Part shown: positions 1-10,200 of the stretch, piece after piece | How positions within the stretch are numbered: the stretch's first letter is position 1 | Layout: each line of letters opens with the position of its first letter | Source: Fen-999 sp044220545 | GTDB lineage: Bacteria > Pseudomonadota > Gammaproteobacteria > Burkholderiales > Rhodocyclaceae | DNA length: 64,000 nt | Assembly: GCA_044220545.1 (NCBI GenBank) | Contig: JBGAQX010000004.1 | Span: forward strand, 1 to 64,000 | Reading direction: 5' to 3' | The notes under the pieces: model-generated | What the model saw: the letters and a program-made list of their open reading frames with translations, nothing else | What the model was told of the DNA's origin: nothing | Databases searched by the model: none | Position numbers and translations under genes: made by a program

Positions 1-1883
1 CTCGATATGGTCTTGCCTTTTCCGTCCGCCTCCATGGCGGAGATTTCGAGGGTCAGAAGCTGCGCCATGCCTTTACTGAAGAGCGTCAAGGCAAACTGCC
101 CGGCGGCGTTGCTTGCCGGCAGGTTTACAAACTGCTGGTCTTTGAAGATTGTCGAAGTGGAGGGTGAAGCTTGGTCGAAGGTAATCTTGTCGATTATGGG
201 ATTGCCATTGATGTCCAGATCCTTCTTGTAGCTAATGTCGGTTACACGCCCAGAAGGAACATAGTTGGTAGGAAAGGCCCCATATTGCGGCGGGTAGGTC
301 AGATTGGTGGGATAGTATGACATTAGCCGATTGGCATCCGATGTGCTCCCCGCCACGCCCCACCGCAGGTTATTGCTGCCGAACAAGGTGTTGCCGTTGG
401 TCATGCCCTTGTTATCGCTACCGCCCAAGCGAGCGCCGAGCGATTTTGAAAAGGTATCGTCGGCTTCAACGATTCGGGCCTCGATCAAGACTTGGCGTAC
501 CGCCACATCAATTTCGGCGATGAGCCGTCGTACTTCGGCCAGTTTGCTGGGCGTATCGGAGACAAAGAGTTTATTGGTGCGCTGATCGAATATGGCGCTC
601 CCTCTTTCGGAGAGTACCCGGGCACTCCCCTTGCCAGTAGGACTGGTGGAGCCACCGCCGCTGGCACCCCCGGTGCTGATTCCTCGAAGCATTTTCTCGA
701 CGACGTCAGCCTTCTGGTAGTTAAGCTGAAAACTTTCGGTGCGCACAGGCTCAAGGTCCGCAATGGCCAGTAGCGATTCAAGATCAAGCTTTTCGCGCGC
801 AGCGAGTTCGTCGCCAGGCGCAATCCAGATGACATTGCCGTTCTTGCGCATTGCCAAGCCCTTCTGCTTCAGGACAATATCAAGGGCCTGATCCCACGGA
901 ACGTCATTCAGTCTGAGGGATACGTTGCCGGCAACGGTATCACTGATCACAATATTGAAGCTGGTGATGTCCGCAAAAACGTGCAAAAGCTCACGCAGTG
1001 GTATGTTTTGGAAGTTTAGTGAAACCTTTTCGCCTTGATAGCCTTGCCGCTGCGAACCCTGGAATAGTTTGGAAGGATCTTCCTTGAGGGGCTTCACCTC
1101 GACCACGAACTGGTTGTCGCTTTGGTAAGCGGTATGCTCCCACAGACCCTGGGCTGCGATGACGATGCGGGCATTTTCGCCTTGGCGTGTTGTGGTGACC
1201 GTCGTCACCGGGGTCGCAAAATCAGTGACATCCATCCGCCGCCGCATCTCCTCGGCCAGTTGGACTTTCTGGAATTCGACGACAAGATTTGGGCCCTGTT
1301 GTCGAACGTCAATGCCAGTATTGGGATCCGACAGGTCAACTGTGATCAGGCCCTCGCCCGACTTGCCGCGCCGAAACTTGAGGTCGCGGACAGACCGGGC
1401 ATCGCCGGACTTGACTTCGCCCACAAAATGCTGCGCGGCTGGTGCCACAGCCTCGCCAACGGCGGTGGGGGCCAAGGTAACGAGAAATGCATTGCCCTCG
1501 ATCTGAGTCTGGTAGTTGCCGATCTTCTTCAAATTGAGAACTAGTCTTGTCCTATCGCCAACCTGGACAATATTGATGCTCCGCAGCTCACCCTCATTCA
1601 CCTGCTGCGAGTTGCGGCCGGATGAATTCGAGGTAGCAGCAAAATCAAAAACAACTCGCGCTGGGTTGGCGACGCTGAAGCTTGACGGGATCTTACCGAG
1701 AGCCTGTTTCAGGCCAACTTTTACAACGGTATTGCCACTTTGCTGCGTCACCAATAGGGATTCGATGCTGTTGTCAGCAACACTCTCCGTTGCAGTCGCC
1801 GTTGGCGATTGCGCGCCAACGCCGCTGGCCACGACGAGCAACGCGAAAAACTGGGCACAGAACCCGAAGTATCTGAGTTTCAT
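1..1883 (-). CDS. pilQ: Type IV pilus secretin PilQ (3' end outside window)
   Basis: Outer-membrane secretin through which the type IV pilus exits. About 627 residues are visible. They start with a signal peptide ending near GVGA/QS, followed by two AMIN-like peptidoglycan-binding segments (roughly residues 35-140 and 170-270). A secretin N-terminal/STN region follows (FQNIPLRELLHVFADIT), then an N-domain (VLIEARIVEADDTFSKSLG). The frame is still open at the window edge inside the beta-barrel region (LLTLEISAMEADGKGKT). The start ATG overlaps the pilP stop (ATGA), so it is the last gene of pilMNOPQ seen here. The C-terminal secretin core lies outside the window. Confidence 0.95.
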   Translation of the reverse strand, partial: MKLRYFGFCAQFFALLVVASGVGAQSPTATATESVADNSIESLLVTQQSGNTVVKVGLKQALGKIPSSFSVANPARVVFDFAATSNSSGRNSQQVNEGELRSINIVQVGDRTRLVLNLKKIGNYQTQIEGNAFLVTLAPTAVGEAVAPAAQHFVGEVKSGDARSVRDLKFRRGKSGEGLITVDLSDPNTGIDVRQQGPNLVVEFQKVQLAEEMRRRMDVTDFATPVTTVTTTRQGENARIVIAAQGLWEHTAYQSDNQFVVEVKPLKEDPSKLFQGSQRQGYQGEKVSLNFQNIPLRELLHVFADITSFNIVISDTVAGNVSLRLNDVPWDQALDIVLKQKGLAMRKNGNVIWIAPGDELAAREKLDLESLLAIADLEPVRTESFQLNYQKADVVEKMLRGISTGGASGGGSTSPTGKGSARVLSERGSAIFDQRTNKLFVSDTPSKLAEVRRLIAEIDVAVRQVLIEARIVEADDTFSKSLGARLGGSDNKGMTNGNTLFGSNNLRWGVAGSTSDANRLMSYYPTNLTYPPQYGAFPTNYVPSGRVTDISYKKDLDINGNPIIDKITFDQASPSTSTIFKDQQFVNLPASNAAGQFALTLFSKGMAQLLTLEISAMEADGKGKTIS

Positions 1884-2425
1884 TTTCTTGACTCCTTCTG
1901 CAGGTCAGACTGATCCTGCAGTTGCAGGTTTGCAAGTCGCTCTACCCAATCAGTCGTCTCGCCGCTGGGATCCTGGACCAACTCTTTGACGCTTACCTGC
2001 GCTTCGGAAATTGAAGTAATGACGCCAAAGCTCTGGCCGATGTGATTGCCTGTCTTAACCTGATGAACCATCTTGTCGGCCTGGATCAGCCCGTATAGGG
2101 TCTTGCCTTTACGTACAACTCCGACCATCTTTAGGGATTCGAGAGGATAGGCCTCGAGGGGCTCTCGCGGGCGATCAAAGTCCGGCTGAATGCCGCCTCC
2201 CGCTGTACGCTTTTCTGGTACCACCTTACCTGCGCTAAACGGTTCAGGCAGGTCGGCGGCATCGTATGACACGATGGGGAAAGGCTTGATTTCAGGAATC
2301 GGCTGTACTTTGCCCCGCATGTCGGTTGAAGCCTCGGCCATCCATTGCTTCAAATCCTGATGCTCGTCACCACCGCAGGCGGCCAAGAAGAGAGCAGCCA
2401 GAAAAATGGGAAGGCGGATGCGCAT
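1880..2425 (-). CDS. pilP: Type IV pilus inner-membrane lipoprotein PilP
   Basis: Periplasmic lipoprotein of 181 residues linking the PilMNO inner-membrane platform to the PilQ secretin. The N-terminus MRIRLPIFLAALFLAACGG is a lipoprotein signal with lipobox LAAC. The core LKMVGVVRKGKTLYGLIQAD and VHQVKTGNHIGQSFG is the PilP beta-domain pattern. I chose the ATG at 2425 because it opens directly into the signal peptide and has a good Shine-Dalgarno sequence (GGAGGAAAG). An upstream in-frame ATG at 2491 would add an unlikely basic stretch inside pilO. Confidence 0.95.
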   Translation of the reverse strand: MRIRLPIFLAALFLAACGGDEHQDLKQWMAEASTDMRGKVQPIPEIKPFPIVSYDAADLPEPFSAGKVVPEKRTAGGGIQPDFDRPREPLEAYPLESLKMVGVVRKGKTLYGLIQADKMVHQVKTGNHIGQSFGVITSISEAQVSVKELVQDPSGETTDWVERLANLQLQDQSDLQKESRK

Positions 2426-2426
2426 G

Positions 2427-3110
2427 TTACTTTCCTCCTGCCTTTGCCTTATCCATCTTTTCCTTCTTTTGTCGCGCGACTTCCGCTTCATCTAGATAGC
2501 GGAAGGTCTTTGCAACAGCGGACATCGTCAAGCCACCTTCCTTGGTCGGTGCAATATCGATGTCGTTGAGGGTCACAATCCGCGGGAGCTTTGCGATATC
2601 GCCCGTAAATGCACCCAAATCGTGATACGGACCCAAGACCTTAATCGTGATCGGCAGTTCGGCATAGAACTCGTGGAACCCTTCGGCTCCTGGTTTGAAC
2701 AAATCGAACTGCAGACCACGACCGAGGCCGGCTTGGTTGATATCGACGAGGAGAGATTCCATTTCAGAAGCGTTGGGCAACTGCTTCAGCAGTGCACCGA
2801 AGGAGCGATTGATTTCCGTTAGCTGCTTCTGGTATTCCTCCAGATTCACGGCTTGGCTCTTCTTGGTGCGCCATTCCTCCTTGAGCGTCTCTTCTTGCTG
2901 GCGCTTCTCATCCAAGTCCTCCAGTTGAACGCGCCATCCGAGCCACCAGCCAAGCAACAAGATAACAATCAGGATGCCGACAAGAATGACGGCCCTGGGT
3001 AATACCGGCCACAGACCCGGATCCTTAGGATCCAAGGTCTTGAAATCGGCAAGCAAACCTTTGAGATCGATTGCTGGCAACTGTGGTTTCGAGAGCGTCG
3101 GCGCTTTCAC
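2427..3110 (-). CDS. pilO: Type IV pilus alignment protein PilO
   Basis: Bitopic inner-membrane protein of 227 residues that pairs with PilN in the pilus alignment subcomplex. A short cytoplasmic head is followed by one transmembrane helix (about residues 42-62, VILVGILIVILLLGWWLGW). A coiled coil rich in Q, E and K follows (about 65-115), and then a ferredoxin-like periplasmic domain containing FDLFKPGAEGFHEFYAELPI. The gene starts 2 bp after the pilN stop and its stop lies 1 bp before the pilP start, consistent with one operon. Confidence 0.95.
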   Translation of the reverse strand: MKAPTLSKPQLPAIDLKGLLADFKTLDPKDPGLWPVLPRAVILVGILIVILLLGWWLGWRVQLEDLDEKRQQEETLKEEWRTKKSQAVNLEEYQKQLTEINRSFGALLKQLPNASEMESLLVDINQAGLGRGLQFDLFKPGAEGFHEFYAELPITIKVLGPYHDLGAFTGDIAKLPRIVTLNDIDIAPTKEGGLTMSAVAKTFRYLDEAEVARQKKEKMDKAKAGGK

Positions 3111-3112
3111 GG

Positions 3113-3700
3113 CTACTTGACCTTTTGAGTAGCGGCCGCCGCCCCGGGCTTTGCACCACCGGCCTTCTTGGCGTCATCGGCTGTTTGTCGAGTGAAGTTG
3201 ACGTTGAGGGTAAACTCGCCCAGACGCCTTTTCTCCACAGTAGCTGCCTTGATCTCCACGAGATCGGGCTTCTCGAGCAAGGGAGAATCGTCTAGGTTGC
3301 GCATTAGAGTCGACACGCGCGCATTTGATTGCGCAAACCCACTCAAGGTAATCCGCTGGCCCATCTGCTTGACTGATCGCAGGTAGATTCCGCTGGGCAC
3401 CTGTCGAGCCAGTTCATTAAAGAGATACACGGTCTCGGCACGATTGGCCTGCAAGGATTCGATGACCTGCTTTCTGGCAAGGAGCGCCTCTGTCTGCTCC
3501 TGCTTGTCCAGTGTCGCTATCTCGGTTTTCAGGAAGGTGTTCTTGCCCTCCTGGGCGGAGATGTTGCCATTGATGAACGTGTAGCCCAGGAACCAGATCA
3601 GACCTCCCAGCACGAGCATCAAACCGCTCAAGGCATAAAACTGTTCGCGCCGTGCCTTGCGCTTCTCCTCACGGTGCGGCAGCAGGTTGATCCGGATCAC
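3113..3700 (-). CDS. pilN: Type IV pilus assembly protein PilN
   Basis: Inner-membrane partner of PilO, 195 residues. It begins with the diagnostic cytoplasmic motif MIRINLLPHREEKRKARR, which binds PilM. One transmembrane helix follows (about 25-46), then a coiled coil and a periplasmic domain (YLFNELARQVPSGIYLRSVK). The Ala/Gly/Lys-rich tail looks unstructured. It overlaps pilM by 4 bp (ATGA). Confidence 0.95.
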   Translation of the reverse strand: MIRINLLPHREEKRKARREQFYALSGLMLVLGGLIWFLGYTFINGNISAQEGKNTFLKTEIATLDKQEQTEALLARKQVIESLQANRAETVYLFNELARQVPSGIYLRSVKQMGQRITLSGFAQSNARVSTLMRNLDDSPLLEKPDLVEIKAATVEKRRLGEFTLNVNFTRQTADDAKKAGGAKPGAAAATQKVK

Positions 3701-4776
3701 TGATCGAACCTCCTCAAAGCCAAGCCGCAGGCGACCATCAGGAGCGGCGCGTCGGTCATCAACTGCCGGGGCCGAATTCGTGACGAAGGCACCATGCCGG
3801 CGAACGGATTGGCGACTACGGTTGGCACCTGGGTGCGCGTCGCGACGACCTCATCAACCCCCGTGATCGCCGCACAGCCGCCCGCAAGAACAATATGGTG
3901 CACCTGGTTGAATTGCGTGGATGAGAAAAAGAACTGCAGGGCGCGCGAGACCTCCACAGCCAGATTTTCCACAAAGGGCCGCAATAACTCCGGCTCGTAG
4001 TTTTCTGGCGCCGCCCCGGACCTTTTGACCGATTCAGCCTCCTCGGCACTCATACCGTAGGCGCGCATGATGTCCTGCGTCAATTGTCCGCCGCCAAACG
4101 CCTGCTCACGCGTGTACACCAACTGGTCGCCACGCATGACCATCACCTTGGTTGCCACTGCGCCGACATCGACCAGAGCAACGATCTGATCCTCACCCTT
4201 CACCGGCAACTGCGCCAAAACAAGATCAAAGGCTGTCTGCACGGCAAATGATTCAACATCCATGACCAAGGGCTTCAATTCCGCCGCCTCGGCGCTCGCA
4301 ACGCGATCCTCGACCTTTTCCTTGCGAGAAGCGGCAATCAACACCTCGACTTCATCGGGACTCGATGGGACCGGCCCGATTACCTGGAAGTCCAGATTCA
4401 CCTCGTCCAGGGCAAAAGGAATGTACTGATTGGCTTCCGACTCAACCTGCACTTCCATTTCAGCTTCACGCAGATTGGCCGGTAGGATGATCTTCTTGGT
4501 TATCACGGCCGCGGTCGGCAGTGACATGGCGACATATTTTGTCGACGTGCCCAAGCGCTTCCAGCAACGCCGCACGGCTTCGGCAACCGCTTCAAGGTTC
4601 GCTATGTTGCCATCGACCACCGCATCTCTCTGTAGGTACTCGATGGCGTAGCGCTCCACCCGATAGGAACCCGCGGCAATCTCAGTCAGTTCGACCATTT
4701 TGATGGACGAGGTACTGATATCCAGTCCGATCAGTGGCCGGGCTTTAGGATTGAAGATCGAGAGGTCGATCTGCAA
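3697..4776 (-). CDS. pilM: Type IV pilus actin-like ATPase PilM
   Basis: Cytoplasmic actin-fold ATP-binding protein of 359 residues that binds the PilN N-terminus and anchors the pilus platform. Phosphate-binding and actin-fold motifs are visible: IGLDISTSSIKMVEL near the N-terminus, ALVDVGAVATKVMVM mid-protein and IVLAGGCAAI in the C-terminal half. The length matches the family. It is the first gene of the operon, divergent from ponA. Confidence 0.96.
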   Translation of the reverse strand: MQIDLSIFNPKARPLIGLDISTSSIKMVELTEIAAGSYRVERYAIEYLQRDAVVDGNIANLEAVAEAVRRCWKRLGTSTKYVAMSLPTAAVITKKIILPANLREAEMEVQVESEANQYIPFALDEVNLDFQVIGPVPSSPDEVEVLIAASRKEKVEDRVASAEAAELKPLVMDVESFAVQTAFDLVLAQLPVKGEDQIVALVDVGAVATKVMVMRGDQLVYTREQAFGGGQLTQDIMRAYGMSAEEAESVKRSGAAPENYEPELLRPFVENLAVEVSRALQFFFSSTQFNQVHHIVLAGGCAAITGVDEVVATRTQVPTVVANPFAGMVPSSRIRPRQLMTDAPLLMVACGLALRRFDQ

Positions 4777-4829
4777 GAAATTCCCTTTCAGAACCTTAGG
4801 TTAGGCGAATAACGCATAATTCACTTCAG

Positions 4830-4858
4830 ATGCTATCAGCAACTATAACGGGTGTAAA
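4830..4858 (-). promoter_or_regulatory. Putative sigma-70 promoter of pilMNOPQ
   Basis: On the minus strand TTTACA (4858-4853) and TAGCAT (4835-4830) are separated by 17 bp, which would give a leader of about 47 nt before pilM. The -10 matches consensus at 4 of 6 positions. Position in the divergent pilM/ponA spacer supports it, but no start site has been mapped. Confidence 0.4.
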
Positions 4859-4911
4859 GGAAAATATTTGAGGGAATTAGGCAAACAAAACGCCCACCTC
4901 GAGCACCCCTA

Positions 4912-4917
4912 TATAAT
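4912..4917 (+). promoter_or_regulatory. Putative -10 element for ponA
   Basis: A perfect TATAAT lies 16 bp upstream of the TTG start of ponA. No convincing -35 hexamer is present at 16-18 bp. If it is used, the transcript would have a very short or absent leader, which makes either this promoter or the TTG start questionable. Confidence 0.35.
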
Positions 4918-4932
4918 CGGCGTCCGCCCATA

Positions 4933-7260
4933 TTGCTTGAATGTACCGTGCCGCCATCACCAACCAACGGTCTGCGTCGGGTCTTCTACCCCATTTTGCT
5001 TCTGCTGGGCGCATTGTTCATTGGCCTCGCGCTAGTCGGCATTTTTGTCATCCTGGCCTACCCCCAACTACCCTCGCTGGAGACATTGACGGACTATCGA
5101 CCCAAGATCCCGCTGCGGGTCTTCAGTGCGGACGGCTACTTGATCGGTGAGTTCGGCGAGGAGCGGCGGAACCTGGTTGCCGTCCAGGATCTGCCCCCCG
5201 TGATGAAGCAGGCGATTCTGGCCGCCGAGGATGAGCGCTTCTACCAGCATTCCGGCGTCGACACGCTCGGCATCCTGCGCGCCGCCTACTCCAATCTCGT
5301 CAGCGGCGGCAAGCGGCAGGGGGCATCGACCATCACCATGCAGGTGGCGCGCAACTTCTTTCTGTCCTCCGAAAAGACGCTCACCCGAAAGCTCTTCGAG
5401 GTCTTGCTCTCCTTCAAGATCGAGCACAACCTGAGCAAGGATGAGATCCTGCAACTCTATGTCAATCAGATCTATCTCGGTCAGCGTGCCTATGGCTTTG
5501 CCGCAGCCTCGCAGATCTATTTCGGCAAGTCGCTGAAGAACATTTCGGTGGCCGAGGCGGCCATGCTGGCCGGCTTGCCCAAGGCGCCTTCCGCTTACAA
5601 CCCGGTCGCCAACCCCAAGCGCGCAAGGATCCGACAGCTATACGTCTTGCGGCGGATGCGCGAATTGTCCTTCCTCGACGATGCCGAACTCAATGTTGCC
5701 CAGAAGGAAACCTTGCGCATCAAACGCGATGTCAACGACTTCGGCGTCCACGCCGAGCATGTCGCGGAAATGGCGCGGCAGATCGCCTTCGAGCGTTTCC
5801 ATGAAGATGCCTACAGCATGGGCCTGCGCATCACCACCACCATCCTGCGAGCCGACCAGGAGGCTGCCCACGCCGCCTTGCGCCGGGGCGTCCTCGACTA
5901 TGACCGGCGCCATGGCTACCGCGGCGCCGAGGCTTATGTCGACCTGGCCGCCGTCACGACCGACCAGGACGACGAACTGGAGGAACTGCTCCAGGACTTC
6001 GAGGACACCAACGGCCTGTGGCCCGCCATCGTCCTGGCTGCCGACACCAAGCAGGTTCGCGCCTACCTGCGCGGTGGCGAGATCGTCTCCTTGAGTGGCG
6101 ACGCGCTCAAGTTCGCCTCGCGCATGATCGACGACAAGGCGCCGGCCAACAAACGCCTGCGCCGTGGCGCCGTGATCCGCGTCATGAAGGACGACAAGGG
6201 CGGCTGGCAGATAACGCAGGTACCGGAAGTCGAGGCGGCACTGGTGGCGGCCAGCCCCGTAGACGGCGCCGTTCGGGCGCTGGTGGGGGGCTTCGACTTC
6301 GGCCGCAACAAGTTCAACCATGTGACGCAAGCCTGGCGCCAGCCCGGTTCCAGCTTCAAGCCCTTCATCTATTCCGCGGCCCTGGAAAAGGGCTACACCC
6401 CGGCCTCCGTGGTGGCGGACGAACCTATTTCCATCTCGGCCGAGGAAACCGGCTCCCAGGCCTGGGAGCCGAAGAACTACGACGGCAAGTACGACGGGCC
6501 GATGTCCGTGCGCACCGCGCTGGCCAAGTCGAAGAACATGGTATCGATCCGGCTACTGCGCTCGATCGGCACCCGTTACGCCCAGGACTACGCCACCCGG
6601 TTCGGTTTCGACGCCGACAAGCACCCGCCCTACCTCACTCTGGCGCTCGGTGCCGGCTCCGTAACGCCTTGGCAGCAACTCGCCGCCTACTCGGTTTTCG
6701 CCAACGGCGGCTACAAGATCGAACCCTACCTCGTCAAACAAATACTCGACAGCGAAGGCACCGTCCTGGCCGAATCCAGGCCGGTCACGGCGGGCGACGA
6801 CAGCCTGCGGGTCATCGACCAGCGCAACGCCTATCTCATGGACAGCATGATGCACGACGTCGTCCGCCGCGGCACCGCCGCCCGCGCCGGGGCAGCGCTA
6901 AAGCGCGCCGATCTGGCCGGCAAGACCGGCACCACCAACGACTATGTCGACGCCTGGTTCTGCGGCTACCAGCCGACCGTGGTCGGCATTGCCTGGATCG
7001 GCTTCGACCAGCCGAAGCGGCTGGGCAACGGCGAAACGGGCGGCTTTGCCGCCCTGCCGATGTGGATCGGCTATATGGAGAAAACCCTGAAGGGTGTACC
7101 CGAGTCCTACATGGCCAAGCCTAGCGGCCTGGTGGCCATCACCGCCAACGACCCGGGCGGCAAAGGCACCAGCCAGGAATTCGTCTATCACGAGCACCTG
7201 CCGCCACCGGAGGAGAGTCCAACTCCGCCCTCCCCCCTGGGTGGCGCCGGGACGCCCTGA
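4933..7260 (+). CDS. mrcA: Penicillin-binding protein 1A, bifunctional
   Basis: Inner-membrane peptidoglycan synthase (PonA), up to 775 residues. One transmembrane helix (about 18-42) precedes a GT51 glycosyltransferase domain with EDERFYQHSGVD and GASTITMQVARNFF. An OB-like insert follows, then the transpeptidase domain with SxxK (GSSFKPF), SxN (AKSKNMVS) and KTG (AGKTGTTNDYVDAWFCGY). All catalytic motifs are intact. The start is a TTG; a GTG at 4948 five codons on is an alternative. Divergence from pilM is a conserved arrangement in proteobacteria. The Pro-rich tail (PPPEESPTPPSP) is probably flexible. Confidence 0.96.
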   Translation: MLECTVPPSPTNGLRRVFYPILLLLGALFIGLALVGIFVILAYPQLPSLETLTDYRPKIPLRVFSADGYLIGEFGEERRNLVAVQDLPPVMKQAILAAEDERFYQHSGVDTLGILRAAYSNLVSGGKRQGASTITMQVARNFFLSSEKTLTRKLFEVLLSFKIEHNLSKDEILQLYVNQIYLGQRAYGFAAASQIYFGKSLKNISVAEAAMLAGLPKAPSAYNPVANPKRARIRQLYVLRRMRELSFLDDAELNVAQKETLRIKRDVNDFGVHAEHVAEMARQIAFERFHEDAYSMGLRITTTILRADQEAAHAALRRGVLDYDRRHGYRGAEAYVDLAAVTTDQDDELEELLQDFEDTNGLWPAIVLAADTKQVRAYLRGGEIVSLSGDALKFASRMIDDKAPANKRLRRGAVIRVMKDDKGGWQITQVPEVEAALVAASPVDGAVRALVGGFDFGRNKFNHVTQAWRQPGSSFKPFIYSAALEKGYTPASVVADEPISISAEETGSQAWEPKNYDGKYDGPMSVRTALAKSKNMVSIRLLRSIGTRYAQDYATRFGFDADKHPPYLTLALGAGSVTPWQQLAAYSVFANGGYKIEPYLVKQILDSEGTVLAESRPVTAGDDSLRVIDQRNAYLMDSMMHDVVRRGTAARAGAALKRADLAGKTGTTNDYVDAWFCGYQPTVVGIAWIGFDQPKRLGNGETGGFAALPMWIGYMEKTLKGVPESYMAKPSGLVAITANDPGGKGTSQEFVYHEHLPPPEESPTPPSPLGGAGTP

Positions 7261-7266
7261 TCCCGA

Positions 7267-10200
7267 TCACTTGACTAGTTCGCGCCACGACACGCGGCGG
7301 ACGATGCCGCTGTTCGAACTGTCCTTGTTCTCGATGATCCTAAACTTGCCTTTGTCGTCGGTCACGGCCGCCACCGTGTTACCCGATGCCGTCTGATAGA
7401 CCGATGCACCGAAGGCGCCGGACTGACCAACGGAGCTGATTTCCGTCCAGGAAGATGAGGACGTATTCCGGGTCGCCTGCGGGTTGTACTCGACGAAGTA
7501 GAGGAAGCTGTTCAGACTGGCGTCGCACGCCGTCGCCGCAGTGCTCGGGGCGGTGGTGGCAAAGGTGAGCCAGCCGACCTGGAGCGTGACATCGGAAGTC
7601 ATCTTTTCGCCAGCATCGACACCGAAGTCGAAATACCACCCCGGCGCGGCTTGCGCCACCGGCGAGTACTGCAGATTCCGGGTCGTGGCGCTGCCCGAGA
7701 GCGTTAGCGGCACCACGCCGGCCACACTGCTGAACGGCGTACCACCAAAGGTCGTGGACAGATCGTCCTTGACCGCATAGAAAGACTGGAGGCGGGTCGC
7801 GGTGCTCGACGGCTTGGTTGGATCAAGATCCCCTGCCGTCAGCGTCTTGCCGGTGCCGACGAAGATCATCCGCTGCTTGACGCTACCGAACGCTGCTTCG
7901 CCCAACTCGGGGCGATGGGTGATCGGTTGCCGAAAGCCGCCCTTCTGGAAGTAGGCAAGCTTCACCGGTGGCGCTCCGGAGCTGATGTCGAAACGCCACA
8001 AGTTACCATCCAGGTCGCCGCCGTACACATGCTGGGTGGAGTTGTCTACCAGTGTCGAATCGACCCAGTTGGCCAGGCCGGCAATGCCACTCAGGCTGGA
8101 GTCGGCGGTCGTACCCGTCGTCCAGTCCTGCAACACCACGCCCGTGTCGGCATCGACCATGAACAGGTGCCCCTTCTGGTCGCCCGGGCTTTCGTTGTTG
8201 TAGCCGGAGGGCAGCAGGACCACCCACTTGCCGTTATGCGCCCCGCCCTTGACCTTGGTGATCAATGGCGCGCCGAAGGTGTAGCCCATGTTATTGGCAT
8301 GCCCCGGATTCTTGGTGCTGAACTCCCAGGCCAGAACCGGGCTGCTCGGGTTGGTGACATCGAGCGCGTAGTAGTCGCGCCCACCCGCCCCCAGGCCGCC
8401 CACCAGCAAGGTCTTCCAGTTGCCACCGCCGGTGTCGATGTCGCCGACGTGCATCGGACCATTCACAGAGTAACGGTGGTTGGCGTTGTAAGTGAAATCG
8501 GCCATCTTCTTCAGATTGGGCAGCACCGCGGTGGGCACGAAGGCCCACAGCTCGTCGCCGGTACCGGTGGTTGGCGCCGCCGGCGGTGTGCCGGGCATGC
8601 CGGCGTCGAAGGCATGCAGCATGCCATCGTTGGCACCGGCATAGACAACGCGCTGCCGCGCCGCCGTGACGGTGCTGCTGAAGGTGCTATGGCCCGCGTC
8701 GCCATACAGGATGGACTTGCCAACGAACTGCGGCTCGGTGCCGACGATGTCGCCCAGCACATGCGACCGGTCCCGGAACAGGCGGAAATTGTTGCCGCTT
8801 TCGTCCTCGCAGCACAGGCCGGCCGAGGCGGGCGCGATGGCCGGGACATTGACGCTCTTGACACCGCGCAGATAGTCGACCAGATGGTCCTTGGTCGCCT
8901 GGGCCTTTTCGGCGGCCGACATGGCGGCGTACTGGGTCAGGGTGCTCGGGTCGAATTCCGGGCTCGGCGGGCTGGGCAGATTGGCCGACTTGAAGTCGCC
9001 CAGGGCGCCGCCCACCACCATGTAGATCTTGCGCGTGCTCATGGTCGGCGTCGCCGTCTGCAAGAGATCCAGTTGCTTCTGTGCCGACCAGACGGGACTG
9101 CCGGTGACACCCGTACCGCAAACCGAGGCCGGATCGCCGGGAGAGCTCAACAGGGCACCGGTGTTCGGATCCAGGGCCAGGGCCAGCACATCGCCCCACC
9201 AGCCCTCGGGCGAGTAGCGGGCCAGATAGGCGTTGGAATCGCCCGGCGCCAGTTGCGGGCTGCTGGCGGCCGCCGCGCCACCGGAACCGGCCTGGCTGGA
9301 GATCGCCGACAGCGCCTTGTTCAGGGAGCTGACGATCGCCGCCGGGTCCTTGGCCGGGTAATAGCCGCCGCGCCCATTCACCGCCGCATGCCAGAGGTCG
9401 TCCACCGTTGTGGCATTGTTGGGTACCGGCCATTGCTTGGTATTGGCAACGATGGCGTTGTAATCCGCTGAGCCACCGGTCAGATAGTTGTCGGCGCCCT
9501 TCAGGTAGCCCTGCACGCCCAGGCCGATGGTGAAGGTGTTCATGTGCTGGAATCGGTTGCAGTCGGTGGCGCTCACCGGCACCGTACCGGTGGTGGGGCA
9601 AAGATTCTCGCCCGTGCTGCCGCTGGTGCAGTTGGCCAGGCCGCCGTCGCGCAGCTTGTTCTTGTAGTAGTACATCGACACGTCGGCCAGCGTGTTGTTG
9701 GTGCCTGCTGCGGCGCCCGCCGACCGGTCCACCTGGGGTTCGTCGATGGCCACCGGCGCATGCGGCGGATCGTAGGCCGGGTAGTCGGTCAGACCCGGAC
9801 CGTCCTGGTTGCCAACGGCGGTCAGGGCGTAGCAGGCATTGCCCGCGCAGGCACCGGCCGGGATCCGGTAGCCGCCGACGTCCGCCGCCGGCCAGCCGCT
9901 GCCCGCATTCCAGTAACCGTCGGTGGACAGAATCGCGTTGTTCTTCTGGCACGAGTGCTGCACCGGGTCGCGCGCACCGGTGAGCAGCTTGCCGGCGTAA
10001 ATCAGCCCGGCCTTGGACAGGGCGTTGCGCAGCGCCGTGGAGCCCCCCGCCCGCGCCTTGAATATCTTGTTGAAAAAGTCGATCCGCTGCTGGCCGTGAT
10101 TGGCCGGCGTCGGTGCCGCCGCCGCGGCCGCCGTGGCGTAGTTGGCGATATCGAGATAGTGATCGTCGGCATTGTTCGTACCGCTGTAAGTGATCGTCGT

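Noticed and set aside
6018..7124. A 368-codon frame inside ponA in another frame.
   Set aside because: Arg-rich out-of-frame translation of the intact transpeptidase domain.
7915..9471. A 518-codon plus-strand frame inside pilY1.
   Set aside because: Antisense shadow of the PilY1 propeller coding region; no domain and no ribosome-binding site.
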